Source: Blumeriella jaapii (taxonomy: Eukaryota; Ascomycota; Leotiomycetes; Helotiales; Drepanopezizaceae). Taken from it: a DNA stretch of 64,000 bases. The notes beneath the pieces are model-generated. The model was not told the origin of the DNA. It did no database searches and was given only the letters and a program-made list of their open reading frames with translations. Numbering within the stretch: position 1 is the first letter of the stretch; each line of letters begins with the position of its first letter. The stretch covers positions 744,001 through 808,000 of the forward strand of contig VWND01000014.1 of assembly GCA_009599575.1 (NCBI GenBank), in the 5' to 3' direction. Below, one piece after another: positions 43,001 to 53,494 of this stretch. A program made the translations under genes and the position numbers.

Positions 43001-45857
43001 GAGACTTGGATGGATTGTTGTTTTCCAAGGACTGAAGGGCATTTTTGATGGCAATTGGGAGCGAGGGCGAACCTTTCTCTGCATCGGCTTTTTCCTGAAC
43101 GGCTCTAGCCGAGTTAGATGACGACTCCAGGCTCGTCTTTGATCTGTTGCTCTGCGAAGACGGTGGTCTTTCAATGCGCGATACTGCAGAAGCAAGAAAG
43201 CGGTTGGCCATTTCAACACCCCCATTCGTGTCGGGGACTGGCTTCGCTGCATTTGCATGCTCGGTTTGTATCTCGGCAGTAGCAGCTTGGGGAGCCGCGA
43301 TACCAAAGCCGTACTTGCCCAGGCTGATCTGCCGACCAAATTTGACAGGCCTATCTGGAGAGGTGCGTGGCGTCAAATGACTTCCATTGCTCACGGTACT
43401 TTCCTTGCGTGGCCTGGAAGCGTTCTCAACAGGCTCATACTCCAGTCTGGTCTTGCCCGATGGCGATAGAGATGGATAGCTTGTGCCCTTGAATGTTCTC
43501 TGATCATCGTTTGATGGAGTCGCAGTTTTTTGGGGGTCTTCTGCGGCGATTTTCTTGGCCTTTTCCTCGCTACCTGGACCGAAATGCCCTTTGCCTTCGT
43601 TCTTGTTGCGGCCTCTGGGATTCTCTTCGCCATTCTCTAATCTGGTGAGATCGAAAGTTTCAAGAGCGCGAAAGAGTCTCTCATGCTCGGGAGAAGAATT
43701 CTTGTCTATGAGTGGCTTCAAAGGGCCGCTGACAAATTCGGTGAGACCTCCATATGTTTTCTCTCGTTTGACCTTCTCTAAAGGAGCCTCAGGTCTCTGT
43801 GCTGTCGCCCGAGGTCCTATCATCATCTGTGGGAATAATGCATCATGCTGCAACGGAGTTACCACGATTTCCGTCATCGCGTTCTCCATCACGCTTGCCA
43901 TCTCCAGCTCATACATCTTGCAGCGAACCTCAAAATTGGATGCTCGTTGAACAGGAGAAGTTCTGAAGAGCCTTTTGTGCGCCTTGGCCGATGGATTTGT
44001 GACGTGTATATCTTGTGATGCACCTGTCCAAAAGGAGACGTCAAGCCAGTGTGGTATAGCATATGACCACTCGCTGGGAGGCTGGAAAGAAGTATGGGAT
44101 CCTACACGGGCGGGCCTGTCCTGTTGTGCGGTTGCTAATTTGTTTGGTGACAAGGACTCGTTCAAAGAGGAAAAGCTGGTCCCAAACATCGCGGCATTTT
44201 GACGAGGTGTGCTTTCTTCGCTCCGTGGCGTTTTGGAGTTTTTAGCTTCTTGAAATGCACTATACAGAGGGTTTCGGTATCTGAACAGAGGAACTGAATG
44301 CAAAGGCATTTTGGGTAGACAGACTAGGTCGATTCCTATCCCGTTGCCAATGAGATTTTCGGTCGTCAGCCTCAAAGTCTCGTAGTCGACTTCAAAAAGG
44401 CCAGGACAAGGTGTGATAACAACAATAGAGATGCCGGTTCGCATGAGATCTCGGTCAATGTAGTCATGGGAGAATTGCTTAGATGCGAGGTTGATTGCCT
44501 CAAGAACATTTCCATGCATGGCCAGAGATGGGTTGGCCTCAATGCGAGTACCGAGAACGCCTCTCATATTGCTACCCCCAGGCGCTTCCCAACCATTCAT
44601 GATATTGATGCGGTGCATCGAAATATCCCTGCGGAAAAACTTGAACTCTCGCTTCAATTGATAGAGAATCGTGGTCCAAGACCCGCTGGCCATCTCACTG
44701 ACAACGACTCTGTAGAAATCTTTATAGGGTTTCTTATTGGCGTCGGTCTGAACACCTGTATGATAGGAGCTGTCATGTGCACTGGTAGCCAGTTCGGAAG
44801 TAATTCCGGTATCGTATTCCATTCTCGTGAAAAGTACAATGCTGACAAGATGCTTCGCCTTGAGCGACGCCCATTTCTTGAACAGCGCAGGAAGGAAGCC
44901 ATTGACGACCTTGTTGAACATAATCTCGCCTGACCCTTCCGAGTCAAAATCCCACATCTCTTTTGACATTTGAATGAACAAGACGTAGCGAGCTGACTCA
45001 CTTCGAAATATGGGCTTGGAAGTTGTGGAGAAGAAAGCAGATTGTACTTTTCGACCCCCCACGTAAACAGCAGTCACTTGAGCTTTTACCGTGCCCATGA
45101 AAAGGATTTTTTGGCCCTTGAAGACAGCTTTGTTGCTAAGCTTGGAAACTGTCAGCCGCCACATATCGGACCGGGCCAAGTACTCGTCCTTGAAAGACAA
45201 CTCAACGTGAGATGCAGAACTTTCATCTTTATCGACCTGAGGCTTGTAAGTAGGGAAAAATGCGTGGATGTGAGGTTCAAATACCGTTGTGAGCAGAACA
45301 TGTGAGCGATGCTTCATACCAAAAGCATCCGCTATGTGCTTGGTAACAGACACTTCAAGGCCTTGATGCTTTGCTTTCATCTCTTTTGGCATATCTTTGG
45401 CCGTGAATAGATAGCGCTTCCACCGATCCGTGTCGCGTGTTGCATCACTGCCATGGCCATTACCATTGGTCGGGCTTCTTGGGTTTGAACAGCTGCGCTC
45501 TCTTCGCATGGCAGCTCCTAATGTGTCCGAACTTCTTTTGGGAGCTTTTGCTTGATCCTGGAAGTCTTTGACTCCTGGATCTGCCCTCGACGCCATTACC
45601 GCCATGAGCTGCCCAGGATTGACGTCCGGGAACAAGTCCAGGTTGAGCACCACCTCTTCCTTCGAAAACCCCTCATCATGGACCCAAAGTATACACCTCC
45701 TTTCGACCGGTGGCTTGACAGGATCATGCTGAATGGTACCCGTGTCGGACGTGGCTGTGAGAGGTCGACTCTCTGAGCTGCCATTACTCACTTCGCGCAG
45801 GTGGCTGGTCCGGTGCACTCCGCGCCTTGAGGTGGATGGAGGGGCCGCTGCTGACAT
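40071..45857 (-). CDS. iml1: Iml1 (DEPDC5 homologue), SEACIT/GATOR1 GAP subunit
   Basis: Catalytic GAP subunit of the SEACIT/GATOR1 complex at the vacuolar membrane, which turns off the Gtr1/RagA GTPase and so TORC1 when amino acids are scarce. Intronless, 1,928 residues from the ATG at 45857 (MSAAAPPSTSRRGVHRTSHL). Another in-frame ATG at 45890 and weaker starts up to 46232 exist, but recognisable sequence begins at HRTSHLREVS. Visible parts: the N-terminal domain with LWVHDEGFSKEEVVLNLDLF; YVLFIQMSKEMWDFDSEGSG and VVNGFLPALFKKW; a long disordered middle; the FQIVVGPGVAKAFG block; a DEP domain near residue 1390 (CFIGSDMTTWLMDNF); and the C-terminal domain (ERYGLRLVEVPIAEA). Length is typical for fungi. 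No break is visible across 5.8 kb. Divergent from URB1. Confidence 0.95.
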   Translation of the reverse strand: MSAAAPPSTSRRGVHRTSHLREVSNGSSESRPLTATSDTGTIQHDPVKPPVERRCILWVHDEGFSKEEVVLNLDLFPDVNPGQLMAVMASRADPGVKDFQDQAKAPKRSSDTLGAAMRRERSCSNPRSPTNGNGHGSDATRDTDRWKRYLFTAKDMPKEMKAKHQGLEVSVTKHIADAFGMKHRSHVLLTTVFEPHIHAFFPTYKPQVDKDESSASHVELSFKDEYLARSDMWRLTVSKLSNKAVFKGQKILFMGTVKAQVTAVYVGGRKVQSAFFSTTSKPIFRSESARYVLFIQMSKEMWDFDSEGSGEIMFNKVVNGFLPALFKKWASLKAKHLVSIVLFTRMEYDTGITSELATSAHDSSYHTGVQTDANKKPYKDFYRVVVSEMASGSWTTILYQLKREFKFFRRDISMHRINIMNGWEAPGGSNMRGVLGTRIEANPSLAMHGNVLEAINLASKQFSHDYIDRDLMRTGISIVVITPCPGLFEVDYETLRLTTENLIGNGIGIDLVCLPKMPLHSVPLFRYRNPLYSAFQEAKNSKTPRSEESTPRQNAAMFGTSFSSLNESLSPNKLATAQQDRPARVGSHTSFQPPSEWSYAIPHWLDVSFWTGASQDIHVTNPSAKAHKRLFRTSPVQRASNFEVRCKMYELEMASVMENAMTEIVVTPLQHDALFPQMMIGPRATAQRPEAPLEKVKREKTYGGLTEFVSGPLKPLIDKNSSPEHERLFRALETFDLTRLENGEENPRGRNKNEGKGHFGPGSEEKAKKIAAEDPQKTATPSNDDQRTFKGTSYPSLSPSGKTRLEYEPVENASRPRKESTVSNGSHLTPRTSPDRPVKFGRQISLGKYGFGIAAPQAATAEIQTEHANAAKPVPDTNGGVEMANRFLASAVSRIERPPSSQSNRSKTSLESSSNSARAVQEKADAEKGSPSLPIAIKNALQSLENNNPSKSRTVLGSLYESRRDEERVLQLARQDDNQKLFNSKLLAGSVPELPVTLSPTTALSLWLTVLNPSNPPADMIHNPDPNTRWQHVFPKPILTKTMKWKSLCCPAAVPLTTEFFPTKLQLDTEYEQKPYNIAQNPEEELNEVPKSREELIRELIGLRLSHGFQIVVGPGVAKAFGQKSLKIANVFEPTCIAEDGVSVFMSMGNIIHQLSCVNETGVEINMFIRKPTATVIGPKAAAPTAYNPAIRTALAHDYESRHVVIGKPRDEYNWNYVDAFTAGVADEMSEHLRFWRARFVLIPVERPTQSQRRQGEDNEEEIRLEGIKKITMMWQRHRVLTASERRFQTLGSRKLKDPNPLDIVYKTEDPSVVVSAELETLPLVEGGAPNLRRGKLLETERFRKSTLDIAKLAEAMQRPVERGGVRMQNRRWHIRFHYNCFIGSDMTTWLMDNFDDIDTREEAVELGNMLMVKDELQRIREGEVVKENGKDKDKDMGIFVHVEKFHPFRDGQFFYQMTGEFAKQSGRGWFAPKRRDPSIPSTPVTESTTRDFPRPELSRTGSSHDDKASDSGTTTPTTAGSGNGTGKRPKVALSKVMKYDVDHRKRSYRPEIIHLHYDRLHNPDNCYHIRIDWMGVTAKLIEDALSLWSSTAERYGLRLVEVPIAEACSILAMHPFRSPYVIELAAQPPARQPRTYFDVNSFLPQVHTSPAGRHYYQKAIMKKFNFVLDIEAARNFPSNVDVTYSWGKPDFKYTQYIHRSGVVLAQITDEGSLLLLANRLYNNRTMASRESDRYVKAGIHSDNNSRMASSSMHGHSGFTSDKPTPVNSPMLRPHLAPDIGSPVLGAASDVVGPSLPGSKTSSTAVTPETIKNELEAFCHNAVALEAFYREVFEKATPPNATPHVLPRSPHLQSVLDANIPTLGLPPGLLAREVSPTPTRLSNLMSSSLPSPIGRMHSAQFATGGSSVGDQSRQGSPRGSVTDDSRVL

Positions 45858-46186
45858 TTGGCACCGAAAGCCTCTGGGGCACGTTTGCATCAAGTCATGG
45901 CCGAATCTGCAGAGCAGCTGCAATAAGGCCGAGGGCAGGGCAGGGCGAGGACGAAGATGAGGATATATTCTATTGAGGAGGTCGAGGTCTAACGCGTGGG
46001 AAGCGATCGAAGTCCAGGTCGAGGTCCATTGTCTAGTATCGCACGCTAAGCTCACCGCCCGAGTCCTTATCACTGCCAGCCTGAACCATAAAAAAAAAGT
46101 CTGGTTGCCATCGCGGGGATAAGTACCTATGTACTGTACCATGGTCATGCTGCCGCAGACATCATTGACATTGATCTCTCTCGAAG
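45858..46186. promoter_or_regulatory. Divergent promoter, IML1 / URB1
   Basis: 329 bp between divergent start codons of a TORC1 regulator and a ribosome-assembly gene. ACGCGT occurs once at about 45993, and ATGTACTGTACCATGG at 46130-46145 contains one copy of the GTAC-type motif common in the intergenic repeat regions. Shared regulation is plausible but not shown. Confidence 0.4.
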
Positions 46187-49100
46187 ATGGCCAAACGATC
46201 CGCGGACGAACACATCGACGGCAATGAGGCATATCTCAAGCGCCAAAGAATCACCACAGACTCGGCCCGATCAGGTCCTCCAGCTGGACCCCAAGTTGAG
46301 ATTCGCTCAGGAAGACAACTGCGACAAATTCTAGCCTTCGACCAGAATCCTGCGCGCTCGAAAAAAGGTATACTAGCTTTGTTTTTTATCACATCAAACT
46401 TCATGTTAACACCGGGGTAGCAATCCAGTCGTTCAAGTTGTTCCTCGATGGGTTTGCGACAGCAGAGGGTGAGAATGGTGGACGAATCGCCGTGCTCCGA
46501 GAGTACCTCGAGTTGGAAGCTCCTTCGGACGAGACAGACAAGGACCATGTATTCCTGAATGACCTAATGCAAGCGTGGAGCTTTGCTTGTCAATCGAACG
46601 ACGAAAATCTCCAGTCTGCCGTTCCAGCAGTCCTTGCGCTGCTGATGAAGAATGTGTCCAATGTCCTCGACCTATCGGCACACGGAGTGAGGCTAGGGCG
46701 AACAGTTCTGCGTCAGAAGGAATCAATAACTAAAGGACTCGAGGCCCGGAAAGGGAAGGACTTCGTGATCTCTCCGGTCTTGCGATTGCTCAGAGAGATC
46801 ACTATGTTCGATGGCGGCGTTCTTGCGAAGTCGGTCTGGTTTGCGAGAGACCATACTCTAAGAAACCTGGCCCGAAATCTGTCGATCAGATATCTCGGTG
46901 ATGGTGTCGAGAATCCACGCAAACCTTCGGTGCGGACGAACTCGCTTCGTTTTTTGCTGTCTCTGCTCAAATTCATCCCGCCGAACTTGAAACGGGATCT
47001 CCTTAGTCAAAGGGATCTGATATCTGCTATGACCAAGAGTATGATTGACGATCCGGCATATGTGGTTCGGGATATTCTGGAAACAGTAAAAACTTCTGTA
47101 CTCCTTGACGAGGCAGTGCCTCGCGAAGCGAAAACGAAGATCTTTAACTCTACAGTACTGGGACGATTCTCACAGCTGTACGGGTATGATCAAACCGAGG
47201 AAGAATCGGAACCACCCAAGGCCTCTGTAGATCAAGTTGCCCATGAATTGTTGGTCCTTGTTTGCACGTCGCCAGGGATGGGAGTTCTGATTACTCCTTC
47301 GAGCTTTTACCCCCGAGGCATAGATCCTGATGATACTCAAGTCTTTGAAATTGAAGAATCTTACATAGATCTAGGCCTTGATAGCGTCGACTGGATGAAT
47401 AGATTTACTGACAAGGTACCCGTTCGCAATACGATATTGTCGGACTTTATTCAATCTCTACGGCCATGGTCCAGTATCAAACAAAGCGAGCTCTTGAAAT
47501 CTATCCTAACGTCTGCGCCGGAGCTGATTGCAGATTACTACTTCGGCAAGAAAGATTTCTCTTTCGATCCAAAACTTACAGCTACATGGATGGGATACTC
47601 CGCTTTCATCTTTACGACTTTACAGCTCCCCATACCCAGATTTTTCGGTCATCAGGATCGATTTGCCAGACTCCCGCCACCGCCTTCTGTTGTTCTAGAG
47701 AGCATTCTCCCTCAGCCCTTGAGCCAGAAAAACCTGACTAGGTGTCTCAATCTACCCAACAACAATCTGATCACCTTTTTCGCCGTCAGAATACTGTGTA
47801 TTGCTTTTAGCAAGCTACGAGATGCGCTGAAGATCTATCGTGAAGCCGCGAATGGCTCGCCGTCATCGTTGTGGGCGCAAGCGGCGGAAGTATTGACCAA
47901 CGAGTTTTGCCAGAGATGTCCAGCGATCAAAGACGTGATTCAGGCCTTCCGGCGGCTGAAGGATACGGACTTGATGCAAAAAGAGGCTACTACAAAATTG
48001 CTAGTCCTCTACTTTGAAGTCGTCCTCGGATCGCTCTTAACGCCAAATTTGGTGTTTCCGCAGCCCTTGCAGATAACTTGAAAGCCATGGAAGATGCCGC
48101 TCTAGTCCCTGCAGATCGAGTACTACGAGCGATAGAGCTGGAACACCTATTCCAATTTGCGAACTTCTCTCCGGGTATGCGATGGTTCAGCAAAGTTGAA
48201 GGGCTCTCGATTACTCCTTTCATGGCCATGCTGAAGCTTTCTGCTGAGGCTCCTGTAGATCTGCCTTTACTCAAGCTCAGAGCTGTCATTTCGTATGTGG
48301 TGGAGGAAAACCAGATCCTGCAAACACAAACCTCAATCTCCGCGCTAGATACATTAGTGTTGGGGTTGAGGGCTCTTCGAGAGAGCAAAGCCTCATCTAC
48401 CGTGTACGACTTCCTCGACGATTGCATTTCTCGTTGTGCCACCAAGCCCATCAAGTACATATTTGCACTGGAAGAACTGCTTGCTGAATCAGATGACAAG
48501 CCTTCTCCTGTCAGCTTGCTCTCCTTGGCTATAGTTGAGCAATGGCCATTCCTCGTCAAGTCTGCGAACGAGGCAGAAATAGAGGAGATTGCAGACTTCG
48601 TGGCCAGATATCTTGCGGCTTCCATCAAGATCAAAGAAGACAAGGCTGGGGTCAAGCTGTTGGCCCAAAAAATGGCCTCGGATTTGCCCGAAAAATCGAA
48701 AGCCCGGAAGAAAATCGAGCGGTTTCAAAAGTTGGTCGACAGTGTGGCTGTGGCTGAGGAGGGACCTAAAACTGTCGAGCCCAAGGTCGATGCCATGGGT
48801 GAAAGTCCTATAAATACGGGAAAGTTGGAGGTGTTGGCAAATTTGAATGACACCTTTGCGAACTCGGCTGAGGACCACAAAGCGCTTACCAAATGGACGG
48901 CAAAGGAGATGGAGGAGGTCGTTGATGGAGGACATGCTGCAGCCTTGGTCATGCTTCTATCTTCCGAGCATCTGAGTGTGCGAAAAGAGGCAGTGACAAA
49001 CATCTCTAAGCTTGCTGCCAAACTGGATGAGTCATCTCTCGATGAGAAGAAACAACTTTGGTTGCTACTGAAAGAATTGGTGGAGACAGCAAAGAAGACT

Positions 49101-49667
49101 ATCGACCAAGAACCCTTAGCAACGGCCATCTCAGTATTCGCATCGCACTCAATAGCTGTGCTCAACGATCCCCTCCATGTAATGTACGAAAAAGTCAACA
49201 AGTTCCTCTCGCAAGGTCCGACCTGGGATCTCGACAAACTACCTCTGATGCACAAGATTCTTGATCAAGCTCCAAAGATAGACGATGCGCACTCCGCGGA
49301 GACGGCTTGGCTCTTGAATTACATGCTTGCTGGGCTTCAAACAACCGCCGACATGGGGCTGTATCGAAAGAGGCAGGTATTTGAGAAGCTCTTGTCGGTA
49401 TACAACAGTAGCTATCTCGGGGCAGGTCTGCGAGACAAAATTCTGCGGATATTCTTTAAAGCAACGAGGATCGAAGGAGGAAGCACCACGCTGGTGACCA
49501 GATCCAGTGCGATCACTTGGCTCGAAGTGCAAATTGCGTTGGGCGGAGGCATGCCGTTGAAGGTGTTGATGGAGAAGATACTGGAAACTTGTGACCAGAA
49601 GCGGGTAAACAAATGGAGTAAAGACGCAAAGAAGGTAAAGGGCAAAGGGGCAAATACTGCATTGTAA
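46187..49667 (+). CDS. urb1: Urb1/Npa1 nucleolar pre-60S assembly factor, one-base frame break
   Basis: Large helical-repeat protein of early 60S pre-ribosomes in the nucleolus. Exon 1 (46187-46367) begins MAKRSADEHIDGNEAYLKRQ, a basic nuclear-type start. A 53-nt intron (GTATAC...GGGGTAG) joins exon 2 (46421-49667) with AIQSFKLFLDGF. The body shows the Urb1 pattern (LVLRLLREITMFDGG-like segment, SVRTNSLRFLLSLLKFI, then KRDLLSQRDL). Near 48024 the frame breaks. Upstream, TKLLVLYFEVV is in frame 1; downstream, PRIALNAKFGVSAALADNLK continues in the next frame to the stop at 49667, ending KKVKGKGANTAL. One added base, most simply a third C at 48024-48025, gives 1,142 residues, a normal size. No intron can reconcile the frames without cutting conserved sequence. 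Confidence 0.85.
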
Positions 49668-50315
49668 TGTTAGATGGATAGATACCCAATTGCATAGAGC
49701 TGTTCGCGCAACCTCAAAAAAGCCAGTCGCGCGCACGTTCGAGGGATGTCTTGTTCCATCTTGACACGGAGCACGGGACTGCGTCCAAAGCAAGGGGTCA
49801 AGGGCTAGTCGGCCACCACCTCCACCACCTCCACCTCCTCCACCACCACCACCAGAACCACCACCACCACCACGAATCATTCTCCACGCTTCCCAACAAC
49901 TCTCTGGGCTCTGCCACCTCTCAAAAAACATATCGCAACTCAACCTGCACTACAGCTAACACCTTTGATCGCAAGATCGATCCATCAAGCCCAAATCTCC
50001 TCCTGCCACGACCCTTACCCGCTTTGGTTTGCGCCTTGCCCTCAGCCTGTCTTGAGGACAGGCTTGACGATACCACGATTTATAACGACTTTGCTGGCGA
50101 TTTCACCTTCGATCTTCAAGCGCTTCACCCCTCCTCTCCTGCGACGTGTTCTACCCAGTGCTTCGGCACTCTCAGCTACATAGCGACTACGCCCAACTTC
50201 TTCGACATACCCCATCTCTTGATCACACACCCTACACCACGAGACAGCACACTCTGCCCCAACCCATGAGACTTCTACCTACTTCATCACCGACTAGCTG
50301 TCCGAAGCAACCACC
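49668..50315. other. Long leader/promoter with CCACCA repeats
   Basis: 648 bp between URB1 and the next co-oriented gene. 49815-49880 is rich in CCACCA/CCACCT triplets; the rest is pyrimidine-rich, typical of a long fungal 5' leader. A plus-strand frame at 49751-50269 reads poly-His/Pro and Ser/Thr-rich text and is not considered a gene. Confidence 0.45.
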
Positions 50316-52855
50316 ATGGCGGTCAGATATACGCCCGACGAGTTGAAGTTTCTTCGGGACTCCCCTTTAGTTTCGAGGCCCTCCGGGCTTCCACCGATAG
50401 AGCAGTGGATGGGGTAAGCTGCTGGGCGCGCCCTTGCAGGCTCAGGCTTATGCTGACATGGTGCAGTCCAACTGCAGACGCTACCCGTAACTCGGCCAAG
50501 CCAGCAAATGACAGAGCAAAGAGCAATGACTCTAACCTGCTTCTAGATCAATCGAGACGCCCTGCTGCGGAGCGGCACCTCTCGCGAAATCCTGCTAGTA
50601 TGGTTTCTGACTTTCGTGTGCGTCAGGAATCTGCTAATGCTTGTATAGATCCCGAAGACATCATTCTTGGGCCACCCAAAACCGCCTTCATGTCTGCTGG
50701 CTTAATGCGTAATGCGAACAAAGCGTCTGACCTACCTGACCGGCTACCGCTTCGAGACGCAGAAACCATTGACCGGTACAACCTTCGGAGTAAGGGTAGA
50801 GATGGAGATGTTGATCGACCTCGAGGAGAGAAAACCCTCAGTTTACGACCAAAGCGTGGTGAAGGTGACCGCGACCAGGACAGTGATGGTTGGAGCACGG
50901 TCAAACCAAGAAAAAGCTTTGGCACTGAAGGGGCTGAGAGATTTAATGGGCGAATGGGGGGAGTGGATAGGAAGTTTAAGGATCGCGAGGAACGTGACGT
51001 GAAGGACAAACCGCGAGGGTTCGATTCCTTCACCCGAGACATCGAGCACGACCAAGAGAGGGATACTCGCAGGAATGGGACTGGCCGTGGGCGCAATGAG
51101 TCCTGGTTTAAGGACAAGGAGCATGTCGATTCACCGCCTGCACAGAGGGAGCGCAACGGCCATGGGGACCGATTCGTTGATCGAAACCGCGGATGGAGAG
51201 AGAAGGAACACACCGACAGCAGAGGCGGCGATCGCCATGAGCGAAGCGAGAGAAGTGATAGGGGCGACAGAGGGGATAAGAAAGATCGCCGCTGGGGAAA
51301 CGAAGGCCCGGAAAACACTCCTGAGTGGTCCCTTGACGCGCCAGTTGAGGAAAAGGCAAAGACCAACCAAATCAAGACCGCAGAAGACTTTCAAAAGTGG
51401 AAGGAACAGATGCAAGGGAAGGACAAGGTTTTGGCTACACCCGCAGAGGAGAACAAACACGAAGAATCGTCGTTCTTTGGTCTCGAGAAACAGAAGGTCG
51501 AAACAACCTTGGAGATGAACAACGGACCTGACAAATTCTTCGGATCATGGATTGGCGGAAAGGAAGGGACTACTCCAGACGAGCCGAAGTTGGAGGCCGT
51601 TCCAAAGGCCAAGACTGTGGGAAAAGCATCTCGGTTCACGTCATTTTTCACGCCTCATGAGGAACCACAACGACGTGTCACGGAGCCACCGCCGCCTCCG
51701 TCCTCAGCGCCATTACAGGGTGGGCTTGCATCGTTCTTTGGTGGCAATCTCGGTGGAGGTCAGCCGAATCCCAACTCCAGCAATGACCAGTCTGAAGCCG
51801 CCGAGAAGGAAGCTTTCCAGAGCTTGCTTCAAAAGCTACAACACCAAACCCTTAGTGCCTCAGGCGCTACGCCGCCCGCAGATGCTTCAAGACAACCAAA
51901 GCCTCCGGCGCTAGAAAAGCAGCGAAATGAACTTCGTTCCCCTCCTGGCGCAGAGCCCTTCCAGCAGTACCGTGCTGAGCGTCCAGAGGAGGCTCATCCA
52001 AGCACCCGAAATCCACAGCAGTCCTTGCAGCAAGATATTCTGAATCAACGTCAAATGACGGGAAGCCAACCCACTTTTCGACCAGAGCAGGTGTTGCAGG
52101 AACTTCTAGGTCAGCGCCACAGTGCCATGAGCCAACCATCAAGACCAGATCTACCACCAGCTCGTAACAGTAACGCTGAGTTTCTTATGGGCCTGGTGCA
52201 AGGTGCGAGAGCGGCACCTGATACTCGGCCAACGGAGCAGACCCTACTGAGAATGCCACCAAGGACTGTCGATCGTATGATGCAGCAGCAAGCTATGGAG
52301 CGTGAGCAGGAAATGCAACGGGAGGCAGCTCAACGCGAACGAAGCTCTTCACACACGCAACGCCAGGTTCGGCCAGTGCCGCCCCCTGGATTCATGCCCT
52401 TTGACGAGGCTACTGCTTACCGAGGCCCACCACAACATGAGCGACAACAAGGAAATCCACCCCAGCCAACTCAGATTCTTCAGCGCCCACCGCCCCCAGG
52501 ACTCGACATGGGCTGGGATCGTCAACCTCAAATTCCGCCTCAACATCGAGTTGCTCAAAACATTGCTCCTCCCCCAGGACTAGCCAATGGACCCAGTAAC
52601 GGACCTAACCGAGGAATGCCCATGCCCCAGAACATGTATCCACCAGGTTTCCCCATGGGTGCGTTCCCTCCTCCTGATATCATGGCCGGCCCTCCCCGCA
52701 ATATGCAAATGCAGCCGCCGCCGGGTTTCTTCAGCCCACCTCCACCAGGATTCATGCCACCAGGTATGAATGGTTTCCAAGGACCCGAAGGTATGTCGTT
52801 TGGCACTCCTTTTGATGGCCGTGGACCACCACCTCAAGGCGCCTTCCGACGATAG
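50316..52855 (+). CDS. Probable eIF4E-binding protein (4E-T-like), Pro/Gln-rich
   Basis: Probably a fungal relative of the eIF4E transporter: a translation-repressing mRNP protein that binds eIF4E through an N-terminal motif. The start MAVRYTPDELKFLRDSPLV contains YTPDEL, which fits the Y-x4-L core, although the residue after Leu is Lys rather than hydrophobic. Later a KTAEDFQKWKEQMQG helix resembles the 4E-T EDF-KWK segment. The middle is Arg/Asp/Glu-rich (RGDRGDKKDRRWG) and the last 400 residues are Pro/Gln/Met-rich with repeated PPPGF motifs, as in P-body proteins. Exons: 50316-50413, then 50467 on, after a 53-nt intron (GTAAGC...GTGCAG). A second intron of exactly 51 nt (50598-50648, GTATGG...TGTATAG) is in frame, so retention would add 17 residues. 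The family name is an inference. Confidence 0.75.
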
Positions 52856-53494
52856 GAGATAGATGCTGGATATCATAGTGCGTTGATGTGTCATCATAGG
52901 TTATTGGAGACTCGCCATCACCAAGTAACTATATCTAGCTAGCAGAAGCAAATAGAGCAACATTACGTGCTTGTATCGAAGCGATACTGGCTTCTGGCAC
53001 CCCTTGTCTGTTCCTCATTCATGGTTACTGAGTGAGTAATGTTAATGGATGTGGAAGCTCGGTATGCCTCTCACGTTACATCGAACTACGGGCTCCGTAT
53101 TGCGCTAGGCACTTCTCCGCTCTGGGGTCCCCGCGTTGGGGTTCCCGCATGGAGACAAGCCACAAGAGGAAAGTGATCTGATAGATTGGGATTGTGTTGA
53201 CCACAGGTGCATCTGTAGAGTCCGGCTTCCCCAATTTGTGATCCGAAAATGCCTGTGTAACAGTTTCGTCGTTTCGGCCTTGGGTGTTTTGAGTATCGCT
53301 TCCATCAGCAAGCGACCTGATCCCTCTCGTCTTTCTCTCATTTACTCCTGCTTCTTACTTTGCCAGTCAGTGTTTCCCTGCAAAGCTTGTTGATACGGCT
53401 TAGTAGCTGGCAAGTCGAAATGAATTTTCTTTCCCGCAAAGCTGTCAGCCGGCAGGTTTCAAATTTGGCCTCTCCTCATCTCCCCAATCTAGAC
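52856..53494. other. Intergenic stretch before the MFS gene
   Basis: 639 bp between two co-oriented genes, with no recognisable gene. An in-frame ATG at 53420 could extend the transporter N-terminus by 25 residues. Nothing repetitive seen. Confidence 0.4.

Noticed and set aside
49751..50269. 172-codon frame with poly-His
   Set aside because: Produced by CCACCA repeats in the leader of the next gene.
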